Source: Pseudomonas sp. GV085
Lineage (GTDB): Bacteria > Pseudomonadota > Gammaproteobacteria > Pseudomonadales > Pseudomonadaceae
NCBI RefSeq assembly: GCF_003050925.1
Contig: NZ_QAOV01000005.1
Span: 1-64,000, forward strand
Direction of reading: 5' to 3'
DNA: 64,000 nt
Shown here: piece after piece, positions 51,930-61,454 of the stretch
Position numbering within the stretch: the stretch's first letter is position 1
Layout of the letters: every line of letters starts with the position of its first letter
Program-made: the position numbers and the translations under genes
The notes under the pieces: model-generated
The model's database searches: none
Told to the model about the DNA's origin: nothing
What the model saw: the letters and a program-made list of their open reading frames with translations, nothing else

Positions 51930-53897
51930 ATGGCCGGGTTAATTCCCCAGAGCTTCATTGACGACCTTCTGAACCGCACCGACATCGTCGATGTGGTCAG
52001 CTCGCGCCTGCAATTGAAAAAGGCCGGCAAGAACCACACCGCCTGCTGCCCGTTCCACAAGGAAAAGACTCCATCGTTCAGTGTCAGCCCCGACAAGCAG
52101 TTCTATTACTGCTTCGGTTGCGGCGCTGGCGGCAACGCCCTCGGCTTCATCATGGACCACGACAACCTGGATTTCGTCCAGGCCGTCGAAGAGCTGGCCA
52201 AAGCCGCCGGCATGGAAATCCCCCGCGAAGAAAGCGGCCGCCCGCATAAACCGCGACAGCCAACCGATTCGCCGCTGTATCCGCTACTCAGCGCCGCCGC
52301 CGACTTTTATCGCCAGGCCCTGAAAAGTCATCCATCGCGCAAGGCCGCCGTGGACTACCTGAAAGGGCGCGGGCTGACCGGCGAAATTGCCAGGGACTTC
52401 GGCCTGGGTTTTGCTCCGCCTGGCTGGGACAACCTGTTCAAGCACTTGAGCAGCGATACCCTGCAACAAAAAGCCATGATCGATGCCGGCCTGCTGATCG
52501 AAAACGCCGAAAGCGGCAAACGTTACGACCGCTTCCGCGACCGCGTGATGTTCCCGATCCGCGACAGTCGCGGGCGCGTCATCGCCTTTGGCGGCCGGGT
52601 ATTGGGCGACGACAAGCCGAAGTACCTGAATTCCCCGGAAACTCCGGTTTTCCATAAAGGCCAGGAACTCTACGGCCTGTACGAAGCGCGCAAGACCAAC
52701 CGCAATCTCGACGAGATCATCGTCGTCGAGGGTTACATGGACGTCATAGCCCTGGCCCAGCAAGGCCTGCGCAATGCCGTTGCGACCCTGGGCACCGCTA
52801 CCAGCGAGGAACACCTCAAGCGACTGTTTCGCGTCGTGCCCAGCGTGCTGTTCTGCTTCGACGGCGATCAGGCCGGTCGCAATGCGGCATGGCGGGCGCT
52901 GGAAGCGACACTTTCGAGCCTGCAGGACGGTCGTCGCGCACGTTTTCTGTTCCTGCCCGAAGGCGAAGACCCGGACACCCTGGTCCGCTCCGAAGGCACC
53001 GATGCCTTCCGCGCACGGATCAACCAGCACGCGCAGCCTCTGGCCGATTATTTCTTCCAGCAGCTGACGGAAGAAGCCGACCCGCGCTCGCTCGAGGGCA
53101 AGGCCCACATGGCCACCCTCGCCGCGCCACTGATCGACAAAGTCCCCGGCGCCAACCTGCGCACCTTGATGCGTCAGCGCCTGAGCGAAATCACCGGTCT
53201 TAGCGGCGAAGCAGTGAGCCAGCTGGCACAAAGCGCCCCGCAAGAAGCACCGCCGGCCTACGACCCGGGCATCGATTACGACGCAATGCCCGATTACAGC
53301 GACTATCATCAGCCGCAGGCACAGGAAATGTATGTGCCGCAGCAGGAATGGACGCCGAAGAAACCGGGTGCAGGAGGCAAGAAATGGGACAAGAAACCAT
53401 GGGACAAGAATGGCAAGCGAGGCGGTGATCGCGATCAACCCCGCGCGCCACGGGTGCCCGCCGCCGTAGAACCGCCAACCCTCGCCGCCTTGCGCACGCT
53501 GCTGCATCACCCGCAATTGGCCGAAAAAGTCGAGGATGCCGGGCACTTCGCCGCCGAAGATCACACCAACACACAATTGCTGGTGGCGCTGCTCGAAGCC
53601 GTGCAGAAGAATCCCAAGCTAAACTCAATTCAGCTGATTGCCCGTTGGCACGGCACAGAACAAGGCCGCCTGCTCAAAGCCCTGGCGGAAAAGGAATGGC
53701 TGATTGATGGAGACAACCTTGAACAACAGTTTTTCGACACCATTACTAGCTTGTCGGCCCGCCAACGCGAGCGAAACCTGGAACAACTTCTTAGAAAAGC
53801 ACGTCAAAGCGAATTGACCAGCGAAGAGAAAAATCAACTGCGCGACCTCTTGAGTCGCAATGTTTCCGCATCAAACCCGACCTCAACTGGCGCGTGA
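51930..53897 (+). CDS. dnaG: DNA primase
   Basis: Makes RNA primers for replication. The 655-aa protein has the N-terminal CHC2 zinc finger (CCPFHKEKTPSF, YYCFGCGAGG), a TOPRIM core (VVEGYMDVIALAQ, FDGDQAGRNAA) and a C-terminal DnaB-binding helical domain after a Pro/Lys/Asp-rich linker (about 470-530, TPKKPGAGGKKWDKKPWDK). ATG at 51930 (MAGLIPQSFIDDLL) is the family start; the open frame runs back to 51870. Confidence 0.96.
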   Translation: MAGLIPQSFIDDLLNRTDIVDVVSSRLQLKKAGKNHTACCPFHKEKTPSFSVSPDKQFYYCFGCGAGGNALGFIMDHDNLDFVQAVEELAKAAGMEIPREESGRPHKPRQPTDSPLYPLLSAAADFYRQALKSHPSRKAAVDYLKGRGLTGEIARDFGLGFAPPGWDNLFKHLSSDTLQQKAMIDAGLLIENAESGKRYDRFRDRVMFPIRDSRGRVIAFGGRVLGDDKPKYLNSPETPVFHKGQELYGLYEARKTNRNLDEIIVVEGYMDVIALAQQGLRNAVATLGTATSEEHLKRLFRVVPSVLFCFDGDQAGRNAAWRALEATLSSLQDGRRARFLFLPEGEDPDTLVRSEGTDAFRARINQHAQPLADYFFQQLTEEADPRSLEGKAHMATLAAPLIDKVPGANLRTLMRQRLSEITGLSGEAVSQLAQSAPQEAPPAYDPGIDYDAMPDYSDYHQPQAQEMYVPQQEWTPKKPGAGGKKWDKKPWDKNGKRGGDRDQPRAPRVPAAVEPPTLAALRTLLHHPQLAEKVEDAGHFAAEDHTNTQLLVALLEAVQKNPKLNSIQLIARWHGTEQGRLLKALAEKEWLIDGDNLEQQFFDTITSLSARQRERNLEQLLRKARQSELTSEEKNQLRDLLSRNVSASNPTSTGA

Positions 53898-53911
53898 GGT
53901 CATTGCTCAGG

Positions 53912-53917
53912 TATAAT
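53912..53917 (+). promoter_or_regulatory. Candidate -10 for an rpoD promoter
   Basis: A perfect TATAAT preceded by CAGG lies in the 67-bp gap between dnaG and rpoD, 48 bases before the rpoD start. A -35 is weak (TGGCGC region). It may give rpoD its own transcript in addition to read-through. Confidence 0.5.
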
Positions 53918-53964
53918 CCTCGGCTTGTTTTTTGCCCGCCAAGACCTTCAGTGGATAGGGTGTT

Positions 53965-55812
<1,848 letters not shown>

Positions 55813-55818
55813 TCACAG

Positions 55819-55844
55819 AACCCCCGGCCTAGGCCGGGGGTTTT
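55819..55844 (+). terminator. Rho-independent terminator of rpoD
   Basis: AACCCCCGG pairs with CCGGGGGTT around a CCTAGG loop, followed by TTTTG, directly after the rpoD stop. It ends the rpsU-dnaG-rpoD block. Confidence 0.93.
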
Positions 55845-55934
55845 GCTTTGTACAGATTAAATCCCCCCGCTCCCCCCCTCCGCCCTGTAGCCGTCTACAC
55901 TCGAAACATTCCCCCGAGCCATAACGAGACCGTT

Positions 55935-58900
55935 ATGCCCAGACTGCCGACCGTGCTTTTTTTGCTGTCGCTGATGACCTGGACCGCAACGGCTGGCGCG
56001 CTGACTCTAACCGACGAAGAACGTAGCTGGCTGGCGGGTCACCCGGAATTGCGCCTGGGTGTCGATGCCTCGTGGCCGCCCTTCGAGTTTCGTGACGATG
56101 AGGGCCGCTACCAGGGCCTTGCCGCGGATTACATCGAGGTCATCCGCAAAAGGCTGGCAACCCGGCTCACACCCATCGAGCCGGTGAGCTGGACCGCCGT
56201 CCTGGAACAGGCCAAAAAGGGCAAACTGGACTTGCTGCCGGGCATCATGTCGACCCCTGAACGCCAGAAATACCTGTCGTTCACCCGCCCCTATCTGGAT
56301 TTTCCGATTGTCATCCTGGCCCATGTCGGGGGCCCCCAGCCACATAACCTGCAAGACCTGTACGGCCTGAAAATCGCTGTAGTGGAAAACTACGCTCCCC
56401 ACGAACTGCTGCGCACCCACCATCCCGACTTGAACCTGGTGGCGATGCCCAACGTCAGCTCGACGCTACAGGCGCTGGCCACCGACGAAGTGGACGCCGT
56501 GGTGGGCGATCTGGCTTCCAGCGTCTGGAGCCTGCGCCAACTCAAGCTCGATGGGTTGTATGTCAGCGGTGAAACCCCCTATCGCTATCAACTGGCCATG
56601 GCTGTACCCCGCGACAACAAGATGCTGGTCGGCATTCTCGACAAAGTCCTGGCGGACATGAGCCCCGCTGAAATCAGCGCTATTCAGGAACATTGGGTCG
56701 GCAACGTCCTCGATCATCGAACTTTCTGGAATGACCTGCTGGTGTATGGCCTGCCCGGATTGCTGCTGCTTTCTACCGTGCTGGCGGTGGTTATCCGCAT
56801 CAACCGCCGCTTGAGCTCGGAAATCGCCCGCCGGGTCGACCTTGAACAGGAACTGCGCAGCAGCGAATACCACTACCGAGGCCTGGTGGAGAGCCTGTCG
56901 GCCATCGCCTGGGAAGCAAAAGTCACCGACTTCACCTACAGCTATGTATCGCCCCACGCCGAAGACCTTCTCGGTTATCCCCTGTCCCATTGGCTGATTC
57001 CGGGCTTCTGGCGCAACATCATTCACCCCGCCGACCTGACCCGCGCCCAGACCTTCTGCGATCACGAAGTACTGGCCGGGCGCGATCACCGCCTCGACTA
57101 CCGGGTGATCACCGCCGACGGCCGCTGCCTGTGGGTGCGCGATATCGTCAGCCTGATCGAACACGGGCATGAGCCGGTGCTGCGCGGGTTGATGATCGAT
57201 ATCACCGACGCCAAGCGCACCGAGGAAGCGCTGCGCCTGTCGGAACAGAAATTCGCTTCCGTGTTCCAGCAATGCCCGGACATTCTGGTGATCGCGCGCC
57301 TGAGCGACGGTTGTCTGCTGGAAGTCAACGAAGCGTTCGAAGAACAGATCGGCCTCAAGGCCGAGGACGTCATTGGCCAGACAGCCACCAACCTGAACAT
57401 CTGGGGGATTCCCGGTGTTGGGCCGGGTCTGTTGCAACGCTTGCAGGCCGGCAGCATCCGCAACCTGGAAATGCCCTTTCGTCGCAGCAACGGCCAGGTG
57501 TTTACCGGACTGATCTCCGCCGAACCGTTCAACCTCGACATGACACAGGCGCTGGTGGTCGTGGTGCGGGACATCACCCAACTCAAGGAAACCCAGCAAC
57601 AGCTGCAAACTTCCGAAGAAAAATTCGCCAAGGCTTTCCATGCCTCCCCCGACGGCTTGCTGCTGTCGCGGCAAAGCGATGGCCTGCTGTTGGAAGTCAA
57701 CGAGGGTTTTAGCCGCATCACCGGGTTCAACAGCGCCATGTCGGTGGATCGTTCGGCGCTGGACCTGGGGATCTGGGTCAACCTCAATGAACGCAAGCAA
57801 ATGCTCGATCTGCTGCACCGGGACGGTTTTGTCCGCGACTACAGTTGCCATATCCGCCGCAGCGACGGGCAGATCCGCCTTTGTGAAGTGTCCAGCCGTC
57901 CGCTGCCGATTGGCGATGAAGACTGCATGCTGACCATCGCCCGGGACATCACCGAGCGACACCTGATGCAGGAAAAACTGCAACAGGCCGCCACCGTGTT
58001 CGAAAGCACCGCCGAAGGCGTGTTGATCACCGATACCCAGCAGCACATCAGCGCAGTCAACCGTGCGTTTTCCGAAATCACCGGTTACAGCGAAAGCGAA
58101 GCGCTGGGCCACACGCCGCGCCTGCTCGCCTCGGGCCTGCATGACAGCGCATTCTATGCGGCCATGTGGCATCAATTGACCGCCGAAGGTCATTGGCAAG
58201 GCGAGATTTCCAATCGACGCAAGAATGGCGAGCTGTACCCGAGCTGGCTGACCATCAGTGCCGTGCGCAACCACGACAAGTTCATCACCCACTTTGTCGC
58301 AGTATTCGCCGACATTTCCAGCCTCAAGCATGCCCAGGCCAAACTCGACTATCAGGCACACCACGACCCGCTGACCGGCCTGCCGAACCGCACGTTATTC
58401 GAAAGCCGCTTGTTGACGGCGCTCAACAACCAGCAGGAAAACGGCGGCCAGGGTGCCGTGCTGTTCCTCGACCTTGACCGCTTCAAGCACATCAACGACA
58501 GCCTCGGCCACCCGGTCGGCGACCTGCTGCTCAAGGGCATTGCCGTACGCCTCAAGGAGCAGCTGCGTGACATCGACACCGTTGCGCGCCTGGGTGGCGA
58601 CGAGTTCATCATTCTGTTGCCGGGCCTGCAACAATCCAGCGATGCCGACCACATCGCCACCAAGTTGCTCAACTGTTTCGGCGCGCCGTTCCAGGCTGGC
58701 GAACACGAGTTTTTCATCAGCGCCAGCATCGGCACCAGCCTCTATCCGAAGGATGGTTGCGACGTTGCCACACTGATCAAGAACGCCGACGCCGCGATGT
58801 ACCGCTCCAAGGCCAAGGGCCGCAACCGTGTCGAAAGCTACACCCGCGACCTCACCGCTCAGGCCAGTGAACGCGTGGCGCTGGAACACGAACTGCGCCG

Positions 58901-59681
58901 CGCCATCGAACGCAATGAGCTGCACCTGTGCTACCAACCGAAAATCAGCCTCGAAGACTACAGCCTGGTCGGTGCCGAAGCACTGATCCGTTGGCGCCAT
59001 CCGACCTTTGGCGACGTGCCGCGAGAACACTTCATCCCGCTGGCTGAAGAAAACGGCATGATCCTGCAAATCGGCGACTGGGTCCTGGAAACCGCCTGCC
59101 GGCAGATGGCCGAATGGCACCGGCTGTACGGAAGTCCCGGCCCGCTGTCGGTCAACCTTGCCGGTGCCCAATTGCGCCAACCCAACCTTCTGGGCCGTAT
59201 CGAGCAGTTGCTCAAGGACAACGGCCTCAACCCCGGCTTCCTGCAACTGGAAATCACCGAAAACTTCATCATGAGCCAGGCCGAAGAAGCGCTGGCGGTG
59301 CTGCACCAACTCAAACATCTGGGCGTGCAACTGGCCATCGATGACTTCGGCACCGGTTACTCGTCCCTGAGTTACCTCAAGCGCCTGCCGCTAGACATCC
59401 TCAAGATCGATCAGTCCTTCGTCCGCGGCCTGCCGGACGATCCCCATGATGCGGCGATCGTACGGGCCATCATTGCGCTCGGACGCAGCATGCCATTCAC
59501 CGTGATTGCCGAAGGGGTCGAGACCCTGGCGCAACAACAATTCCTCGCCGCCGAGGGCTGCGAGCAAATCCAGGGCTACATCGTCAGCCTGCCCCTGACA
59601 GCGGACGAATTTGCCGCGACATTTCTTCGTACAACCGTAATGGCTTTTTCAGATAGCACAGCCGCGAAACCGTCGTTATAA
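55935..59681 (+). CDS. rmcA: c-di-GMP regulator RmcA (VFT-PASx4-GGDEF-EAL)
   Basis: Membrane protein of 1248 aa. Order: signal peptide (about 1-25), periplasmic SBP_bac_3 Venus flytrap domain (about 28-250), transmembrane helix (about 268-290, LPGLLLLSTVLAVVIRI), four PAS domains (about 305-425, 435-550, 555-675, 680-800), GGDEF (about 805-970, intact motif RLGGDEFIILL) and EAL (about 980-1230, intact GAEALIRWRHP and DDFGTGYSSLSYL). Position next to rpoD and architecture match P. aeruginosa RmcA (PA0575), a redox- and phenazine-responsive phosphodiesterase whose periplasmic domain binds arginine (from memory). ATG at 55935 fits the signal peptide. Confidence 0.9.
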   Translation: MPRLPTVLFLLSLMTWTATAGALTLTDEERSWLAGHPELRLGVDASWPPFEFRDDEGRYQGLAADYIEVIRKRLATRLTPIEPVSWTAVLEQAKKGKLDLLPGIMSTPERQKYLSFTRPYLDFPIVILAHVGGPQPHNLQDLYGLKIAVVENYAPHELLRTHHPDLNLVAMPNVSSTLQALATDEVDAVVGDLASSVWSLRQLKLDGLYVSGETPYRYQLAMAVPRDNKMLVGILDKVLADMSPAEISAIQEHWVGNVLDHRTFWNDLLVYGLPGLLLLSTVLAVVIRINRRLSSEIARRVDLEQELRSSEYHYRGLVESLSAIAWEAKVTDFTYSYVSPHAEDLLGYPLSHWLIPGFWRNIIHPADLTRAQTFCDHEVLAGRDHRLDYRVITADGRCLWVRDIVSLIEHGHEPVLRGLMIDITDAKRTEEALRLSEQKFASVFQQCPDILVIARLSDGCLLEVNEAFEEQIGLKAEDVIGQTATNLNIWGIPGVGPGLLQRLQAGSIRNLEMPFRRSNGQVFTGLISAEPFNLDMTQALVVVVRDITQLKETQQQLQTSEEKFAKAFHASPDGLLLSRQSDGLLLEVNEGFSRITGFNSAMSVDRSALDLGIWVNLNERKQMLDLLHRDGFVRDYSCHIRRSDGQIRLCEVSSRPLPIGDEDCMLTIARDITERHLMQEKLQQAATVFESTAEGVLITDTQQHISAVNRAFSEITGYSESEALGHTPRLLASGLHDSAFYAAMWHQLTAEGHWQGEISNRRKNGELYPSWLTISAVRNHDKFITHFVAVFADISSLKHAQAKLDYQAHHDPLTGLPNRTLFESRLLTALNNQQENGGQGAVLFLDLDRFKHINDSLGHPVGDLLLKGIAVRLKEQLRDIDTVARLGGDEFIILLPGLQQSSDADHIATKLLNCFGAPFQAGEHEFFISASIGTSLYPKDGCDVATLIKNADAAMYRSKAKGRNRVESYTRDLTAQASERVALEHELRRAIERNELHLCYQPKISLEDYSLVGAEALIRWRHPTFGDVPREHFIPLAEENGMILQIGDWVLETACRQMAEWHRLYGSPGPLSVNLAGAQLRQPNLLGRIEQLLKDNGLNPGFLQLEITENFIMSQAEEALAVLHQLKHLGVQLAIDDFGTGYSSLSYLKRLPLDILKIDQSFVRGLPDDPHDAAIVRAIIALGRSMPFTVIAEGVETLAQQQFLAAEGCEQIQGYIVSLPLTADEFAATFLRTTVMAFSDSTAAKPSL

Positions 59682-59696
59682 TCCGCGGCCTACTGA

Positions 59697-59773
59697 GGGC
59701 CTATAGCTCAGTTGGTTAGAGCAGAGGACTCATAATCCTTTGGTCCACGGTTCAAGTCCGTGTGGGCCCACCA
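59697..59773 (+). tRNA. tRNA with CAU anticodon, probably tRNA-Ile2
   Basis: A 77-nt cloverleaf: acceptor GGGCCTA/TGGGCCC (with one mismatch-tolerant position), D-arm GCTC-AGTTGGTTA-GAGC, anticodon loop CTCATAA in stem GAGGA/TCCTT, T-arm GTTCAAG loop, and an encoded CCA. CAU can mean elongator Met or Ile2 (lysidine-modified). The variable loop TTTGGTC is closer to E. coli ileX than to metT, so I favour tRNA-Ile2; automatic pipelines often write Met. Confidence 0.93.
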
Positions 59774-59802
59774 AACAAGAAAGCCGCGCATTGCGCGGCT
59801 TT
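59771..59802 (+). repeat. Direct repeat, left copy (tRNA CCA plus terminator)
   Basis: This 32-bp stretch from the tRNA CCA through the terminator matches 60679-60710 at 29 of 32 positions. The pair flanks a 0.9-kb segment with a candidate small RNA and an unrecognised gene, like left and right ends of an inserted block. Confidence 0.65.
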
Positions 59803-59803
59803 C
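59779..59803 (+). terminator. tRNA terminator
   Basis: GAAAGCCGCGC (59779-59789) pairs with GCGCGGCTTTC (59793-59803), an 11-bp stem with a 3-base loop, 5 bp after the tRNA CCA. The T run is short. The same sequence recurs 908 bp further on. Confidence 0.85.
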
Positions 59804-59817
59804 GCCAGATCTGATGA

Positions 59818-59846
59818 TTGACGCGGGTAGCAACTTTCATTAGATT
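59818..59846 (+). promoter_or_regulatory. Sigma-70 promoter of candidate small RNA
   Basis: -35 TTGACG (59818-59823), exactly 17 bp spacer, -10 TAGATT (59841-59846). Five of six bases match consensus at each hexamer. Transcription should start near 59853. Confidence 0.65.
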
Positions 59847-59852
59847 TGCCCC

Positions 59853-59981
59853 ATCGAAGCGACTGACCGGATGAGATTGAGCGCTTCCCAGCGGCGAAAG
59901 CCGTAACCGTGCAAGGCGGTTCGCAAGTGGTGTCCGGATCTGTTTTACCGAATCGAAGAAGACGCCTGCGGCGTCTTTTTT
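59853..59981 (+). ncRNA. Candidate small RNA, about 129 nt
   Basis: Between a good sigma-70 promoter and a strong terminator there is no credible gene. The RNA would contain a CGGC-GAAA-GCCG hairpin with a GNRA tetraloop (59892-59903), an AACCG/CGGTT hairpin (59905-59921), an unpaired stretch of about 35 nt rich in GU, and the terminator hairpin. This is the layout of a trans-acting small RNA. I do not recognise a known family. Confidence 0.5.
59959..59981 (+). terminator. Terminator with T run, no upstream gene on its strand
   Basis: AAGACGCC (59959-59966) pairs with GGCGTCTT (59970-59977) around TGC and is followed by TTTT. The only gene beside it is on the minus strand and ends 11 bp away, so the T run on the plus strand points to a plus-strand transcript. 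Confidence 0.85.
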
Positions 59982-59992
59982 CGTTTCTGTCC

Positions 59993-60538
59993 CTAGCGTT
60001 TGGTCGAACTCGGTTGCCGTAAATAAACCTTACCGCACAGCAACATAAAGCCGATCTTCCCCAGCAACCTCGGCGGTTGCCTGGTTTGGTGATATGCACT
60101 TTCAACCACCAGATTCAGATCCTGCGGTTTTTCCTCCGCGGCCCGACGCAGTTCAAAAAACACGTGATAAGGCCCGGCCGGGTCCAGAATCATCATAGAG
60201 AAAGCCCAATTGCGCCGCGTCGCAGTCTCACGGACCTTGGACTGGGGATGATTTAACCGATGTATCACTGCCGGCAGCGCTAATGACAGCCGATAACGGA
60301 TTGAACAGAAGGTGCGCGGTCGTCCGGCACTATCAAGAATGATTGGCTCTGCGACTGGATGCGTCTCTGCGTCGTAACCCTGGCTGAAACAGTGATTCGA
60401 AAAAGTGACATGCACCCGCAAGTCACGCTTGGCCAACTGACTCGAAATCGTGAAGTTGAATGGTTCAAGGTGAGCAAAATCGTAGGTCTGATCGCCAATG
60501 GTCAGTGCTGGAAAATAGGCGGTCACTTCCGTCTCCAC
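59993..60538 (-). CDS. Uncharacterised protein, orphan beside tRNA
   Basis: I do not recognise this family with certainty. From a GTG at 60538 it would be 181 aa; another GTG at 60526 is possible, and the frame is open to 60682 but that part reads like non-coding. Segments look conserved and structured: TAYFPALTIGDQTYDFAHLE, VHVTFSNHCFSQGYDAETHP and GPYHVFFELRRAAEE. No signal peptide or membrane helix is seen. Cysteines and histidines in the NHCF and YDAETH parts could bind metal, but this is only a guess. It lies between the two direct repeats. Confidence 0.6.
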   Translation of the reverse strand: METEVTAYFPALTIGDQTYDFAHLEPFNFTISSQLAKRDLRVHVTFSNHCFSQGYDAETHPVAEPIILDSAGRPRTFCSIRYRLSLALPAVIHRLNHPQSKVRETATRRNWAFSMMILDPAGPYHVFFELRRAAEEKPQDLNLVVESAYHQTRQPPRLLGKIGFMLLCGKVYLRQPSSTKR

Positions 60539-60678
60539 TCCGCCAACTTCGAACCAAGGTCCGACGTCACGAAAAAGAACGAATGATCGACAAGAGACCG
60601 CTGCCGTGTATGTCAGGCATTTCCGAAAAAGATGTTGCTCAATCGCCCTGAGGCAGATCTGTTTTCGGGGAGAGGCAG

Positions 60679-60710
60679 CCAAACATGAAACCCGCGCAAT
60701 GCGCGGCTTT
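60679..60710 (+). repeat. Direct repeat, right copy
   Basis: Second copy of the CCA-plus-terminator sequence (29 of 32 identical to 59771-59802), here without a tRNA body upstream. The stem CCGCGC/GCGCGG is intact and is followed by CTTTTTCG, so this copy would be the better terminator. Confidence 0.65.
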
Positions 60711-60712
60711 TT
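60692..60712 (+). terminator. Terminator-like hairpin in right repeat
   Basis: CCGCGC (60692-60697) pairs with GCGCGG (60701-60706), loop AAT, followed by CTTTTTC. No plus-strand gene ends here, which fits a relic of a tRNA terminator. Confidence 0.65.
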
Positions 60713-60817
60713 CGTGTCTGACGTTTAGTTTTGTTTACTTATGGACTCGCTTTATCGGATGACGCCTTAGGACCTTGTAGGCAAACTCCGAATCTTGCAT
60801 TTGGGCACTTTGCCGCC

Positions 60818-60845
60818 TTGTTGCGCTTTTCTTCGACGGGATAGT
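60818..60845 (+). promoter_or_regulatory. Possible promoter of the DUF3077 leader
   Basis: -35 TTGTTG (60818-60823), 16-bp spacer, -10 GATAGT (60840-60845). A moderate match that would start the transcript near 60852 and place the whole structured leader downstream. Confidence 0.4.
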
Positions 60846-60851
60846 CTCCGG

Positions 60852-61063
60852 ACGTCGCTGACCAATCAGTGATCGGGCTTGGAAACCCGACGAAATTAGA
60901 CGCAACAGTTTGCCCATCTCAATCTCGAGTTATGGCGGCTGTGCGTGGGACGTCCATGGACGTGCCGGTTTCCTAGTTTCCCGGTTTTCCAACCTGCGCG
61001 CAGCTGCCACCCATTCGCTTGGAAACGAATGTGACAGCTCCTTAAAAAATTAGGAGTTTGAAC
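60852..61063 (+). ncRNA. Structured leader RNA of the DUF3077 gene
   Basis: About 212 nt. Elements in order: hairpin A TCGGG/CCCGA (60873-60890) with loop CTTGGAAA; a long-range 12-bp stem pairing 60934-60945 with 60997-61008 (two G-U pairs) that encloses a palindromic hairpin ACGTC-CATG-GACGT (60950-60963) and a CCGG/CCGG hairpin; hairpin B CATTCG/CGAATG (61012-61031) with the same loop CTTGGAAA; and CTCCT (61038-61042) able to pair with the ribosome binding site AGGAG (61052-61056). The multi-arm core recalls the phage C4 antisense RNA shape, from memory. Similar leaders precede several small DUF genes in fluorescent pseudomonads. Confidence 0.6.
61036..61058 (+). promoter_or_regulatory. 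Ribosome-binding-site-sequestering hairpin
   Basis: AGCTCCT pairs with AGGAGTT (one G-U pair) across an A-rich loop, hiding the AGGAG located seven bases before the ATG at 61064. Translation of the small protein would need this stem to open. Confidence 0.6.
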
Positions 61064-61363
61064 ATGAGCACATCCACACCTTCAGAACTCAAAACCATCG
61101 GCTTCACCCCCTTCCTGTATCTCTCGAATCAACCCCTGTTCCACGTCTGCCGCGACGTCCCCATCGCCGACGCCCTGGCCCAAGCCTCCGACCTGCTGTT
61201 CCTCGCCAAGTCCCTCACCGTGGACGCCGCCTACGCCCAAGACTCCGACCGCCACGCCTGGGCCGCGCATTACCTGACGACGATGAGCAAAGCGGTGATT
61301 GATGATGTGGTGAAAGTGCTGACGCGGCGGTCTGTTCAAACGAGAGATGGAGCAGATCGATAG
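61064..61363 (+). CDS. DUF3077 family small protein
   Basis: Protein of 99 aa of unknown function. The pattern PLFHVCRDVPIADALAQASD, LLFLAKSLTVDAA and AAHYLTTMSKAVIDDVVKVL matches the small helical DUF3077 family common and multi-copy in Pseudomonas. Predicted all-helical with a short beta start; no membrane segment. ATG at 61064 follows a strong AGGAG. Its structured leader is the main point of interest. Confidence 0.75.
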   Translation: MSTSTPSELKTIGFTPFLYLSNQPLFHVCRDVPIADALAQASDLLFLAKSLTVDAAYAQDSDRHAWAAHYLTTMSKAVIDDVVKVLTRRSVQTRDGADR

Positions 61364-61391
61364 AACAACGCGTAATCACGCCGCCTGAAAA

Positions 61392-61427
61392 GTCCCAAAA
61401 AGGGACCAAGCGTTCCCTTTTTGGGAC
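61392..61427. terminator. Bidirectional terminator between convergent genes
   Basis: A perfect 14-bp stem: GTCCCAAAAAGGGA (61392-61405) and TCCCTTTTTGGGAC (61414-61427), loop of 8. The inner GGGA/TCCC stem followed by TTTTT works on either strand and separates the DUF3077 gene from the M41-like gene. Confidence 0.85.
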
Positions 61428-61454
61428 TGATAGCACCAGACTTTTCGCCCTTCG

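Noticed and set aside
60735..60917. 60-codon minus-strand frame upstream of the DUF3077 gene
   Set aside because: It lies across the promoter and structured leader and lacks a start signal.
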